Of a stretch of 64,000 bases of DNA, positions 24,087 to 34,360 are shown in pieces; position 1 is the stretch's first letter; each line of letters opens with the position of its first letter. The stretch spans positions 29,293,001-29,357,000 of the forward strand of contig NC_056760.1 in NCBI RefSeq assembly GCF_018687715.1, written 5' to 3'. Made by a program: the position numbers and the translations under genes. This stretch comes from Carya illinoinensis (lineage: Eukaryota; Streptophyta; Magnoliopsida; Fagales; Juglandaceae). The notes under the pieces are model-generated. The model was given only the letters and a program-made list of their open reading frames with translations. It had not been told where the DNA came from and did not search any database.

Positions 24087-24800
24087 CAATACTGGTGCAT
24101 ACTGTTACACCCTATGTGTTAAGGTTAGCAGTCTTTTGAACCTAACTTTGCTTGTAGTTGCGGTTTGGGAACTCATTCTTTTAAAATGGCATCAAAAGGT
24201 GCACCACCAATGAGTCGATCTTAACATTTCAATATATTAATTCATTGGTACCATAAGATTTCATTAAACATTTAGCTGCAATGTATTTCCAAACGTTCAA
24301 TCCTCAATATCCTTTCATTTTCCTTTCTTTCATGATCATCTTTCATGATCTTCATTAACTCAATATAAGATTCATTTTCTTTAGAAAGCATGTGTTCATT
24401 TCATGGTATGACTTTTTTTTTTTTTTTTAAATCACCAAATATTTAAGAAAGTATTAACATGATGAAACATGAAACATCAACATCGTATATGAGTACATTT
24501 AAAACATGCTTGAAACTCGTGTTTTGTAACTTGGATACTTAACATTAGCTACCAAAGAAGGCTATACAACATTCACATGTTAATATAGTATTTATACATT
24601 TCTAGAAAAGAGAGCATTTTCAATTAAGAAAAGTGTTGTAAAAGTATAGTCATAACTATTTACCTCTTTGCTTAGTCCTTTAATATTTGCACTTCAACAA
24701 TCATATTTCGATGAACTTAAAACAATACATCAATCCCTTATTCAAACATCATTTCCCTGACGACAAACTAACTTGCTACTCTTGTTCGACTTCCAGTCCG
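24087..24800 (+). repeat. right arm of the old LTR-like repeat
   Basis: Resumes where the left arm stopped: 'catactgttacaccctatgt / ggttagcagtcttttgaacc' (24097-24142) matches 'tacactgttacgccccgtgt / ggttagcggtcttttggac' at 62177-62222. The match continues weakly through GGTGCACCACCA and GGATACTTAACATT. The right limit cannot be fixed. Confidence 0.55.
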
Positions 24801-25757
24801 AAGATATGAATTTGTATGCAAGATGATACTCGGTTGGGACAAAAGTTTTATGATTTCGGCTAGGTCCATGTTTGAGTTTATTTTTAGTCATGTGATTAAG
24901 TTTAATGCTTGGATCTATTTTAGGACATATTTTTTAGCCATATGATGTTGTTGGTTTGAAGATTTCATCATTTAGGACATCTATATTAGGACATCTTGGA
25001 TTAGATGTTTGATCAAAGCAAAGTTTAGAGTTTTTTTTTGTTGTTGTTTTTGACGAAGTGTTAGAGCCGAGTACTTCAAGTGAGATTTTATAATTTTTAG
25101 TGACTTTTATGTGTTGATTCAATGTATGATAGTTCTCAAGAGTGTGTTATGAACATGTTAGAAGAAAATTTTGAATTTTTGGAAGCTCTTAGAAATGTTT
25201 TGAAAAAGATCAAAACCTTAAAATTCAATGGTTTGTGTATTGGTTAAAAGTATGGATCTTTTGCTTAAAAACTTTTGTATTTTGTAAAGTAGATTTTTGT
25301 TAGATGTTTTAAACCTGTTTTTAAGCTTGGGATTTGAGGATCCTTGTTGTACTATTTCGGTTTGATCATAAATTTTGGAGTTGGATGAAATTGCAACAAA
25401 AATCAAGAGATATGTCCTTTGGAAGTTTTTTCTTTATGGTGTTTTTCATAGTTGTGATTGCTTTTAAATTTTTCTAAGTTGATATTTGAGTTTAGGACAA
25501 AATTTCCATGATGGTTGGTGATTTTTAGAGTTAGGATGTGAAATCCTTAAGTTATGGGTAAAATGATAATTTTACTCTAAGTTAGTATTTTTCATGTTAC
25601 TAAGTGGTTAGTGATAAAGCTACTAACATTTAGAATTCCTATTTATAGTTTCTTGTGTTTTGTGATTTTCCTTGTAAAACATGACAATCATGTAAGTTAA
25701 TTTTTAACTTACTGTCAAATTACTATGTATATATGTTAATAATGGAACTATTATTTA
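24801..25757. other. AT-rich sequence without recognised genes
   Basis: Possibly interior of the old LTR element, but no gag or pol motif is readable on either strand. Confidence 0.3.
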
Positions 25758-25793
25758 TGTACTTATGTTATCATATATGCCATGTCACTATAT

Positions 25794-26108
25794 GTTTATC
25801 TGTTACACATATTATTTTGTCACAAAATATTTATCTGTCACATAATATTTTCTGTCATGCAATACTTATTTTTTACATGTTACGTTGTGTCATGTAATGT
25901 TTATCTGTTTCATATTATGCCACATCATGAAATGTTTATCTGTTTCATGTTATGTCACGTTACAAAATATTTATCTGTTTGATGTTATGCTATGTTATGA
26001 AATATTTGTCTATTTCATATTATGCCATATCACGAAATATTTATATATTACATATTATGCTATGTCACGAATTGTTTGTTTGTTTCATATTGTATCATGT
26101 TATTCATC
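25794..26108. repeat. 35-bp minisatellite, nine units
   Basis: Units start at 25794, 25829, 25864, 25899, 25934, 25969, 26004, 26039 and 26074. Each is 35 bp and built on 'atttatctgtttcatatt / atgctatgtcacgaaat'. Units differ at several positions from each other. A partial unit precedes (about 25759). Because the unit is stop-poor in all forward frames, it makes several overlapping spurious open frames rich in repeated Cys/His/Tyr/Ile. Confidence 0.9.
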
Positions 26109-27150
26109 TCACGTACATATCACGTCACGTTACATTACGTCAGGTCATCTGTCTTTTGCTTCATATCATGTTATGTCTCAAGTACAGAATGTGTCTTGAA
26201 AACAATATTTTCACATTACTCAAGTCAATTTCAAGTTTAAGCTTCATGCTCAGTTTCATGTCACGTTATTTTACATTCAATTCAAATTTTTGTTATCAAC
26301 TAATTTATACTACAGTTGGTATGTATGATTTGCTTGGTACTGCGGTCAATGCATATGTGTTGCTCGATATTACGATAAAAGAATATAATCTATTGTAATA
26401 TATAAAAAGAAAAGGTAAAGGTGTAGGAGCTACCTGAGTTTTCCTATTTTCTTACTCAAAATGTATAATTTCAGTTACAAGAGCTAGGATTTCTAATTCA
26501 TATGTTTCACGTTTTTGCTTATGTTATTTAACATTCAGTTCAATTCAGTTTATGTTCAGGTCATGTTCAATTCTAGTTAGTTCACGTTCAGTTCTTCTAA
26601 TATTAACTCAAATCATGTCATTACACATCTTGTTAAATATCAAGTCACGTCAAACTTATTTATGATTATGTATGCATTTATACTTTTATTACTGTACATG
26701 CATCTTTAACTTGTATCTTAAGTTATTTGTTAACTTGTTGAAATTTGTAATCATATCTTACTTGATAGTCCCAACTACTATTTCCCCTAAATGGTAGACA
26801 ATGTGTCAAGATCTAGAGAATCCACACATGAAAGATTGGACGAGATCGAATAGAATGCGGTGCACAAACAAAGAGTTTATGGAGCTTATCCCCCATTTTC
26901 TAAACGTCAGTTTGGATATTATAGTTGAGCTATGTGAACAATTCAACGAATTAGTACACTATTTTTTTTTTTTTTTAGATTGTAGTTATGGAGCCCTATC
27001 TCCAATATTCTTTATGTTACAAATTTGTTGGACAAGTATTATAACCTTTTGGATACTAGCTATCACGCGCATTTTTTGAAACATGTTTATATTTTGGGAT
27101 AAATTACTTCTAGTATAAAGTATTGCTTAAAGAAAAAAAGTATCTACTGC
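26109..27150. other. AT-rich flank of the minisatellite
   Basis: Continues with 'catgtcacgt'- and 'ttcagttca'-type simple sequence to about 26680, then unique sequence. A short open frame at 26801-27079 shows no known domain and contains a 16-base T run near 26960. Confidence 0.35.
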
Positions 27151-27159
27151 GAATATTGT

Positions 27160-28290
27160 GCTGCCCAGATGACTAACACAAGAGGGGGGTGAATTGAGTT
27201 ATATTTAAAAAATTAATAATTATAAATCAAATACACAATATAAAATATAAATAAAATACAAAGCAGTAATAAATATAAAGAGTAAGAGTAAGAGAGAAGC
27301 AAACTCAGTATGTTAACGAGGTTCGGTCCTACTGCCTACGTCCTCGTCTAAAGCTACCCCTTGAGGATCCTCAAATTCACTATTCAACATCCTTTAAGTG
27401 GATATAGAAATTTATTACACTTTTGAACAATACCGCTACAAAGAATCAGTGTAGAACACCCTCTATACTTACAATTACCTTATATGTGGTGATTCAACTA
27501 TTTCCTGTGTAGAACACTTTCTACACGCACAAGGGTTATACACACCATTTTATTGATACAAGAGCTGATAGCATGTAGGTTATCACAAAATACTCTTCAA
27601 TGAGTGAAATAATAATAATACATTGCAAACTATATATTTCTCAAAATGAACAAGGTTTAAGCCTCAATGCTTAGAGAAGAGAGAATGAAAGTTTTGAATG
27701 AATGTTGTATGCTCTTGGTGTTGTAAATGTGAAGTTCTCAAATAATTTATTTATAGACATATGAGACTTCATATTCAAATTTAAAAAGATTCACATGTCA
27801 AAGACAACATCATTCACTTTTTAAAAAAATTTAAATAAAAGTTTATTCTTTTTCATTTGTCAAAGACAATATCATTAACTTTTCAAAAATTTCAAATCTA
27901 ATTTTTTTACTTTTCTCATTTGACAAAATGAGTACACTTTACTTTTCAAAATTTTCAAATAAAATCTATCTTTTGTATAAGTCAAAAAGAGCATCAATCA
28001 CTTTTGAAAATATTCAAATAAAGTATGCACATGTGAAAGATAACAATCAATCATTTTTAATATTTTCAAAATTTTCAAATAAAATCATCTACATTTCGCA
28101 TAAGTAAAAAAGAGTATCAATCACTTTTGAAAATATTTAAATAAAGTATGTACATGTGAAAGATGACAATCAATAATCTTTATAATATTTTCAAAATTCA
28201 AATCTTTAATCATGTCATGCACATGTGAAAGATGACAATCAATCATTTTTCAAAATTTTCAAATTTAATTTTCAAAATATTCATGTACAT
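27160..28290. repeat. unclassified interspersed repeat with internal 123-bp repeats
   Basis: The left part (27170-27400) has the pattern 'aacacaagaggggggtgaat ... gttaacgaggttcggtcc ... tgcctacgtcctcg ... agctaccccttgaggat', a motif order I recall from dispersed plant repeats. The right part carries repeats with a spacing of about 123 bp: 'atcaatcacttttgaaaata' starts at 27992 and again at 28115, with 'cacatgtgaaagatgacaat' variants repeating near 28030, 28150 and 28220. No coding remnants. Confidence 0.5.
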
Positions 28291-28701
28291 TTAGAAAATG
28301 TATTTTAATGTTTTATGATAAAATATTAATTTTGAGTCTTAATGCTAATTTTGAATTTTTAAGAGATTTACAACATGACTCTATGAGATTTAATGTGAAC
28401 TTGTTCATTTCTTGCTCATACTTAGTTCCTTGATATGCTTGACTCCATTGTGTAGATAACTTGAGTTTAAGACTCATTTATTCTTTGAATTCATTTATTA
28501 TCATCAAAATTTATGTGTAGATATATAATTATATGAAACTTGAAACTTTAGGTTCAACATATTGTATTGCTAGATGCATGCTAGGTATATTGCATCCTTA
28601 ATTATTATGAACAGAGACAGATAATCTTGTGTTGTATGTCTCAATATTTCAGAATCTGTCCAATCCTATGTGGAATCTGGGAGGTCCCAAAAGAAGCCAA
28701 A

Positions 28702-28984
28702 AGGTAAATGGGTTAACGTATATTGGGATGCCTCATATGACTCAAAATATAATAAAATGGGTGCAGGAATCATTATTAGAGATGAGAAGGGAGAGATTCT
28801 AACATCATTAAGCATGAGCAAGATGAGAATAAATTAGCTCATTATTACTGAGATTTTTGCTTTATGGAGGGCATTGGAACTTTGTATAGAGTTGAAATTT
28901 TTCATAGTTATTTTTGAAGGGAATGCTTTGACGATGATATAGGTTGTAAATAGTAAAGATGAGGATTGGACTTGGTATGGACAG
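28702..28984 (+). pseudogene. RNase H (RVT_3-type) domain pseudogene from a non-LTR retroelement
   Basis: The reading frame from KWVNVYWDASYDSK runs through MGAGIIIRDEKGEILTSLSM, ITEIFALWRALELC and FFIVIFEGNALTMI to WTWYGQLIKDINGW. This is the RNase H domain often found at the C-terminus of plant LINE-type and related polyproteins. The first Asp (WDAS) and the Glu (TEIFAL) are present; the third catalytic Asp (normally FEGDS) is Asn. Two in-frame TAG stops. It ends where the MITE at 29002 begins, so the insertion may have cut it. It lies about 0.7 kb before the RRP6-like start codon. Confidence 0.8.
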
Positions 28985-29001
28985 CTCATAAAAGATATAA
29001 A

Positions 29002-29204
29002 TGGTTGGTTTGAATTTAAAAATGAGATGATTTTAGATAAAAGATTAAAGTTAAATAAAATATTATTAGAATATTATTTTTTAATATCATTATTATTATT
29101 TTGGGATTTGAAAAAGTTAAATTAGTTATTATATTTTATGTAAAAATTTAAAAAATTTATAATAATGAGATAAGATGAAATATTTTATTAATCCAAACAG
29201 GCAC
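29002..29204. mobile_element. AT-rich MITE, copy 3 (Tourist-like family)
   Basis: Begins GGTTGGTTTGAATTTAAA and ends ATCCAAACAGGCACT. The reverse complement of the end (GCCTGTTTGGAT) resembles the left end, and the core ('taaataaaatattattagaa', 'ggatttgaaaaagttaaatt') matches copies 1 and 2. It lies between the RNase H pseudogene and the RRP6-like promoter. Confidence 0.7.
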
Positions 29205-29258
29205 TGAGAAAGTTTTCAATAGCAGATACAGATCAGAGTGAAAAATACACAAGAGAAT

Positions 29259-29462
29259 GCAATAAAGTGTCCCATAAATTGAGGGTCCATCAGAAGTTTT
29301 TACGCTTGTAATGCAAGAGAAAAAAAATAAAAAAAAATGAAGGTACATTCCCACGCTACCGCAATAAAGTGTCCCATAAATTGAGGGTCCATCAGAAGTT
29401 TTTACGCTTGTAATGCAAGAGAAAAAAAAATAAAAAAATAAATAAAGGTACATTCCCACGCT
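29259..29462. repeat. 102-bp direct tandem duplication upstream of the RRP6-like gene
   Basis: Copy 1 is 29259-29360 and copy 2 is 29361-29462. Both begin GCAATAAAGTGTCCCATAAA and end CATTCCCACGCT; differences are confined to the A-rich run. The near identity means a recent duplication. It ends 204 bp before the start codon, so it probably lies in the promoter. Confidence 0.9.
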
Positions 29463-29582
29463 GGTCACGTGACACGCACCCCTTACTGTACACACTGACA
29501 AACACAGCCTCTTAAAATTGCCCAAACTGAAAATCGTAACGCAGGTTGATCGAAGCTCCCTCCAGTTTACTCTCGCTGTCTC

Positions 29583-29603
29583 ATGGAGGCGCTAAAACCC
29601 TAA
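29583..29603 (+). other. upstream open reading frame of six codons in the presumed 5' leader
   Basis: ATG at 29583 is followed in frame by GAG GCG CTA AAA CCC TAA. If transcription starts upstream, ribosomes would meet this short frame before the main ATG at 29667. The transcript start is not known, so translation of this frame is speculative. Confidence 0.35.
29595..29603 (+). promoter_or_regulatory. telo-box AAACCCTAA
   Basis: AAACCCTAA lies 64 bp before the start codon. Telo-boxes near the transcription start are typical of plant genes for ribosome biogenesis and translation, which fits an rRNA-processing exonuclease. It overlaps the stop of the upstream frame. Role inferred. Confidence 0.5.
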
Positions 29604-29666
29604 CTAGTTAACTGTAAACCCCCATCAACGCTAACCAAGATAAAAAAAGAAGTTTCTACGATCAGC

Positions 29667-32600
29667 ATGAGCCTCCACCACCACGACGCCATGAACGACG
29701 ATCAAGACCAAGACCAAGATCAAGACCAAGACCCCCAAGCTCAGGCTCAAACCCTACATGGCATGACCACTGGCCCGCTGGCCTCGTCGGTGTCCAACCT
29801 CTGCGGCTCCTCGCGCGGGTTACCTTCCGGCAAGGACTTCCACTTTTTCTACAACTTTGAAGAGTTCAAGGCCCCATTGCAAGAAATCTCCAAGAAATCC
29901 CAGTCCATGCTTGAGGCTATCGGTTCGTCAACGGCGCGCGTTTGGGGGTCCAAGGAAATGCCGTTCCCGGCCACTGATGATATGGAGGATGCGTACGATT
30001 GGCTTGTGAACGTAAACGACGAGCTGTTCGAGCGGTTCGACTTGTCGGTTGACGAGTTCAATAGGCATCGGAATAAGGAAGAGGAGGCAGGGCCGGCGGT
30101 ATCGGACTTGGAAGACGGGTTCCAGTTGGTGTACGGAAAGAAGAAGAAGGGGACGAGTCATAGCTCGGTGAGTGGGGAGGCGACTGTGGTAGCGGGGGTG
30201 AAGGTGGCGACAAAGGATAAGAAGACAACGGGGCCGAAACCTAAGGTGCCTTTTCATATACCATCGATACGGAAGCCGCAAGAGGAGTTTAGTATTATGG
30301 TGAACAATTCAAACCAGCCATTTGAGCACGTTTGGTTGCAGAGGAGTGAGGATGGTCAGAGGTTTATTCATCCCCTGGTTAGTTTTTTCTAAGTTAATTT
30401 TCAATGGAACTTCGTGAATTTGTTCTTTAGTTGAATTAGTTTGGTTTCTCAATAACTAGGTTTGGTATATTCGGGGAATTGTGTATCGGAAGCCACTAAA
30501 AATGCTATTTTGATTGGGATTTGAAGAAAAATTAGTATGGATGAAACGAGCACCCTCTTCCCTTTGTTTTGCTTTTCTTTTGAGTGGTAATGGTACTGAC
30601 GTTTAGTCAGGAATAAAAGATCCCATAAAAGAAAAATAAATAAATTCTATTAAATAAAAGAGAGTCAGGTAACACAATTAAAAATTCTTGCAAGTCTTGT
30701 GCTGATTAAAGAAATTACTTATTAATAACTTAAATAAAATTAAAAATCTCTATAAATAGTCTAGGCCTCTGCCCTGTTCTCCTTGAGCTATGTCCTGTAA
30801 TGCTGCTTCATTCTCATGTTGCTCTTTATGGTTAATACAAAAGAATAGTCTAATGCTCGGTAAGCAACTATGTCATTCAATATAATAATATAGGTTTCAA
30901 TAATGATAGTGCATTCTTAGTCGCATGTAGTTCATATTTACATATATATTATTTTCATTTAATCGATGGAGGCCAACATGGATTATTGCCCCTGTGTGTA
31001 AGGATTAGCTATCCTTCTGATATTGGCTCTTCCTAGGACTGACAGGCTAGAATCTAGGGATGGACATCACAGGGTAGACTGCCAGTGAGCAATTCTTGAC
31101 AATGCAATTCACTGTTCACCTCTGGTATTGTAAAAATCTTCGTTGTCGTAGCCCATTTTTGAAAAACGCTTGCTTCATGCAGTGCTTTTTGTTATCCCTC
31201 ATTTTATCCTTTCTTTCCACTCCTTTATCATTATTCCTTTCCTTTCTTATCTCTTGTTCATTTAATACTTATATATATAACATGGCAAGCAGAAGCATAT
31301 AATTCGTTCTATAGCAAGAAGCTACAATAAACAATTTGTACATTGTATATCATTTTTTTAAATGAGCGTTTTTGTTTACATAAATAGCAAGAAGGGTATG
31401 CTCACTTTTACTTACTTTTAGCTGTATCCAAACAATCATATTTACATCAGTGAGCACCCATATAATCACATGATAGCATCAATTTCTATCCAACTTCCAT
31501 CTTTTGTCTTTGTATGTGCAATGTTTTGTTTTTGGGTTTACTTATAAAAAAAAAAAATGTTTTGTTTTTGGGTCTAGAAATCATTGTCTAAGACTCTAAG
31601 GTAATGGGATCTTGCTAAAGTTGTTGAGTTCTACACAGTGTTGGTAAAAGTGTGCTTAATTGCAAAGCACCAAGGCCAAAGAGCTTCACACACCAAAAGC
31701 GAAGTGCATTTGCAAAAGTGCCATGCTTTTTTGCATGTGAGCTTAAGCATGCTTTTGTAATTTTTTTTAAAGAAAAATATGCTGTTCTTTTACTTATTAA
31801 TATATATATATATTTTAAATTATAAAGATCTATTTTTTTTTTTAATATGTCGGGGAACCTCTCCAAGGCATTGCCGCCCTTTGGATCCACCCCTGTAGAG
31901 TAAGTCCCAATCCCGCGTACCGCACCCTTGGAAGTTTCCCTACACGAAATTGGTTAAATCACTACTTTTGGTCATGGCCTTTTCGGTATATTTTGATCAA
32001 ATCATCTACTTTAATCTTGATTATGACTATCAAATATCATAGACGTGTAAAATATATATATTTTTATTTTTGATCAGGAAATAATTTTATGGATCATAAG
32101 ATTAGGCAAGAACCGAAGAATACGGGACATACACAAGAGCATCCACCCATGCATACTAGTTTAGTGATACAAGAAATTCATGAAAGTTCATGCCATTAAA
32201 ATCACATACAACCCATCAATGGAGTAAAGTATTGAAAAAGAAATTTCTAAGCTCATCCATTGAGTGTTCTTAAACTCTGAGCCCACTACTGTTCTTCTCC
32301 TTCCAAATACATCACCATAGACATATTGGGACCATTTTCCATATTGCTGCAATTTAAGAATTACCCTGAAGGTCTCTCTAAGAAGCATTGAGATCAATCA
32401 CCCAAGCTAATTACACCCGAGTAAAGAATTCATTCCACAAGGTCATGGTAACCTCACAATGTAGTATATGATCAACAAAAACCCCATTCTTTTTGCACTC
32501 ACATCATCAATCCATGACAATGATTCGGCATTATCCTTAAGTTATTTTACCTATCAAAAACAAAAAAAAAAAAAATTCCTTAAGTTATTTAGTGTGAGCA

Positions 32601-34321
32601 TAGATGTGTATATTTAGTAAAGCATAAGATAACTATATGAAATATTATGTTTGAATTTATGCAATTAGTTTATTCTTGATTTTTATGTTGCATAATATTC
32701 TAGTAAATTGAGTCAATAAGCTAAGTACCAAATTTCTTTTAAACCTTTTTTTTAATGGATTTTTTGTTATTATACATCATTGTAAAAGTCTGCACTTTAT
32801 TTGAGTAAGGCATGCACTACTTACGCTCTAGATTGCGTTTGCATATAAGTGCTCCTAGTGCTTTCACACACTGGTCCTACGGTTTCCTTGATTGTGGTGG
32901 TGGCTTAGGGCTCAATAGGACGCTTTTCTTGGTTTAAGATTCCATGAAGAAAGTCTTCAGGGGCTCTTGGCAAGAACACAACCTGGGGTTTCTGGCTGGC
33001 TTCCTTTCTTTCTAGGGTTTGATCAGATTAGGACTCCATGGTTGACTCATGAGGTGCAATGGTAGGGCACCTTTAGGTTTTTCTTAGTTTGATTAGGGTT
33101 TTATAAAAAGAAGAATTCTTGAGGATTTAAAGGGGGCTGAAGCCTTATCTCTTGGAGGTTCTTGGAAGTTTCTTGGATTTTATGGGCTGCGACAGCCAAT
33201 CCTTGTGAGTTTTCTGCTGTTTATTAGATTTCAAGCAAGACTAGGAGTTTGTGTGATCTCTCAAGTCTGCAGCAGCATGTGTTGGAGCTTTTGTTATGGT
33301 TTTACTATTATCATCAGCCCATGGATGAATCCTAATTAGGCAAGAGCAATCCCTAGGTGTAGCTGAGTCCATAATTTTGAATTTATAGTAAAACTAGGAT
33401 TCCTATTTTTTATTTGATAAGTAAACGTAGGATTGCTATTCCATCTAGGAAATCTTTGAGTCCTCAAGAGTCTTATATTTTTACTCTGGAAAGTTCAAGA
33501 TATGGCTGTGGAAATAGCAACAAAACTATATGAAAACAATTTCATAGGCACGAGGGCATGGTTTTGAAATCTAGCCCTAACCCTATGATATAGGGCTCGG
33601 GGGTTAGAGTATTTTTTTTGGCTGAGCATGGTATTTCTGTACTCCATCTTATTGAAGGCAATAGAGGGGTTAGCTGAAGCATTTCCATGGTAGAACTAGT
33701 TTTGATTGGTTGTTGGTCACCGTGGAAACTCTTTTTTCGGCTGGACAACTGCCGAAGTTTGTCAAAAAGCATAGTGGAGAGTTATTGATCAGAAATATGG
33801 GAATGATTTTTTTTTTTTTTGGGGGGGGGGGGGGGGGGGTGGGCGTTGGTGTTCTAAGGAGGCTATGGGGGCTTATGGTGTGAGTCTTTGGAAGTTTATT
33901 AGAAAGGGGTGGGAGAGCTTTGTTAAACATGTTAAATATGTTGTTGGTGAAGGTTCTAGGATCTGCTTTTGGTTTGATGATTGGTGTGGTGACCGTGTCC
34001 TTAATAGGGTGTTCTTGGCTACATTCCATATGGTTTCTGATCGGCATGCTTCTGTTTCTGATTTGTTAGTCTGTTCTAATGAATCCTTGCAGTGGGATGT
34101 TTGTTTTAATAGAGCTGTACAGGCTTGGGAACTTGATGATGTTTCAGACTTTTTAGCTTCTTATATTCCCTGCATATTCGGGGTAATGAGAGGGATAGAA
34201 TGTTGTGGAAGCCTCCAGCAAGTAAAAATTTTTCTGTTCGGTCGTATTATAAGGTGTTGACTGTTCAGCATAGTCTTCCTGTTCCTTGGAAGCGTATTTG
34301 GAGGTCTCATGTGCCTTCCAA

Positions 34322-34360
<39 letters not shown>

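Noticed and set aside
25782..26398. Three overlapping open frames (66, 104 and 148 codons)
   Set aside because: They are readings of the 35-bp minisatellite and its AT-rich flank; repeated peptide blocks come from the DNA repeat.
29849..30281. Minus-strand open frames opposite RRP6 exon 1
   Set aside because: Shadow frames of a clearly coding exon; no domain and no matching splice structure.
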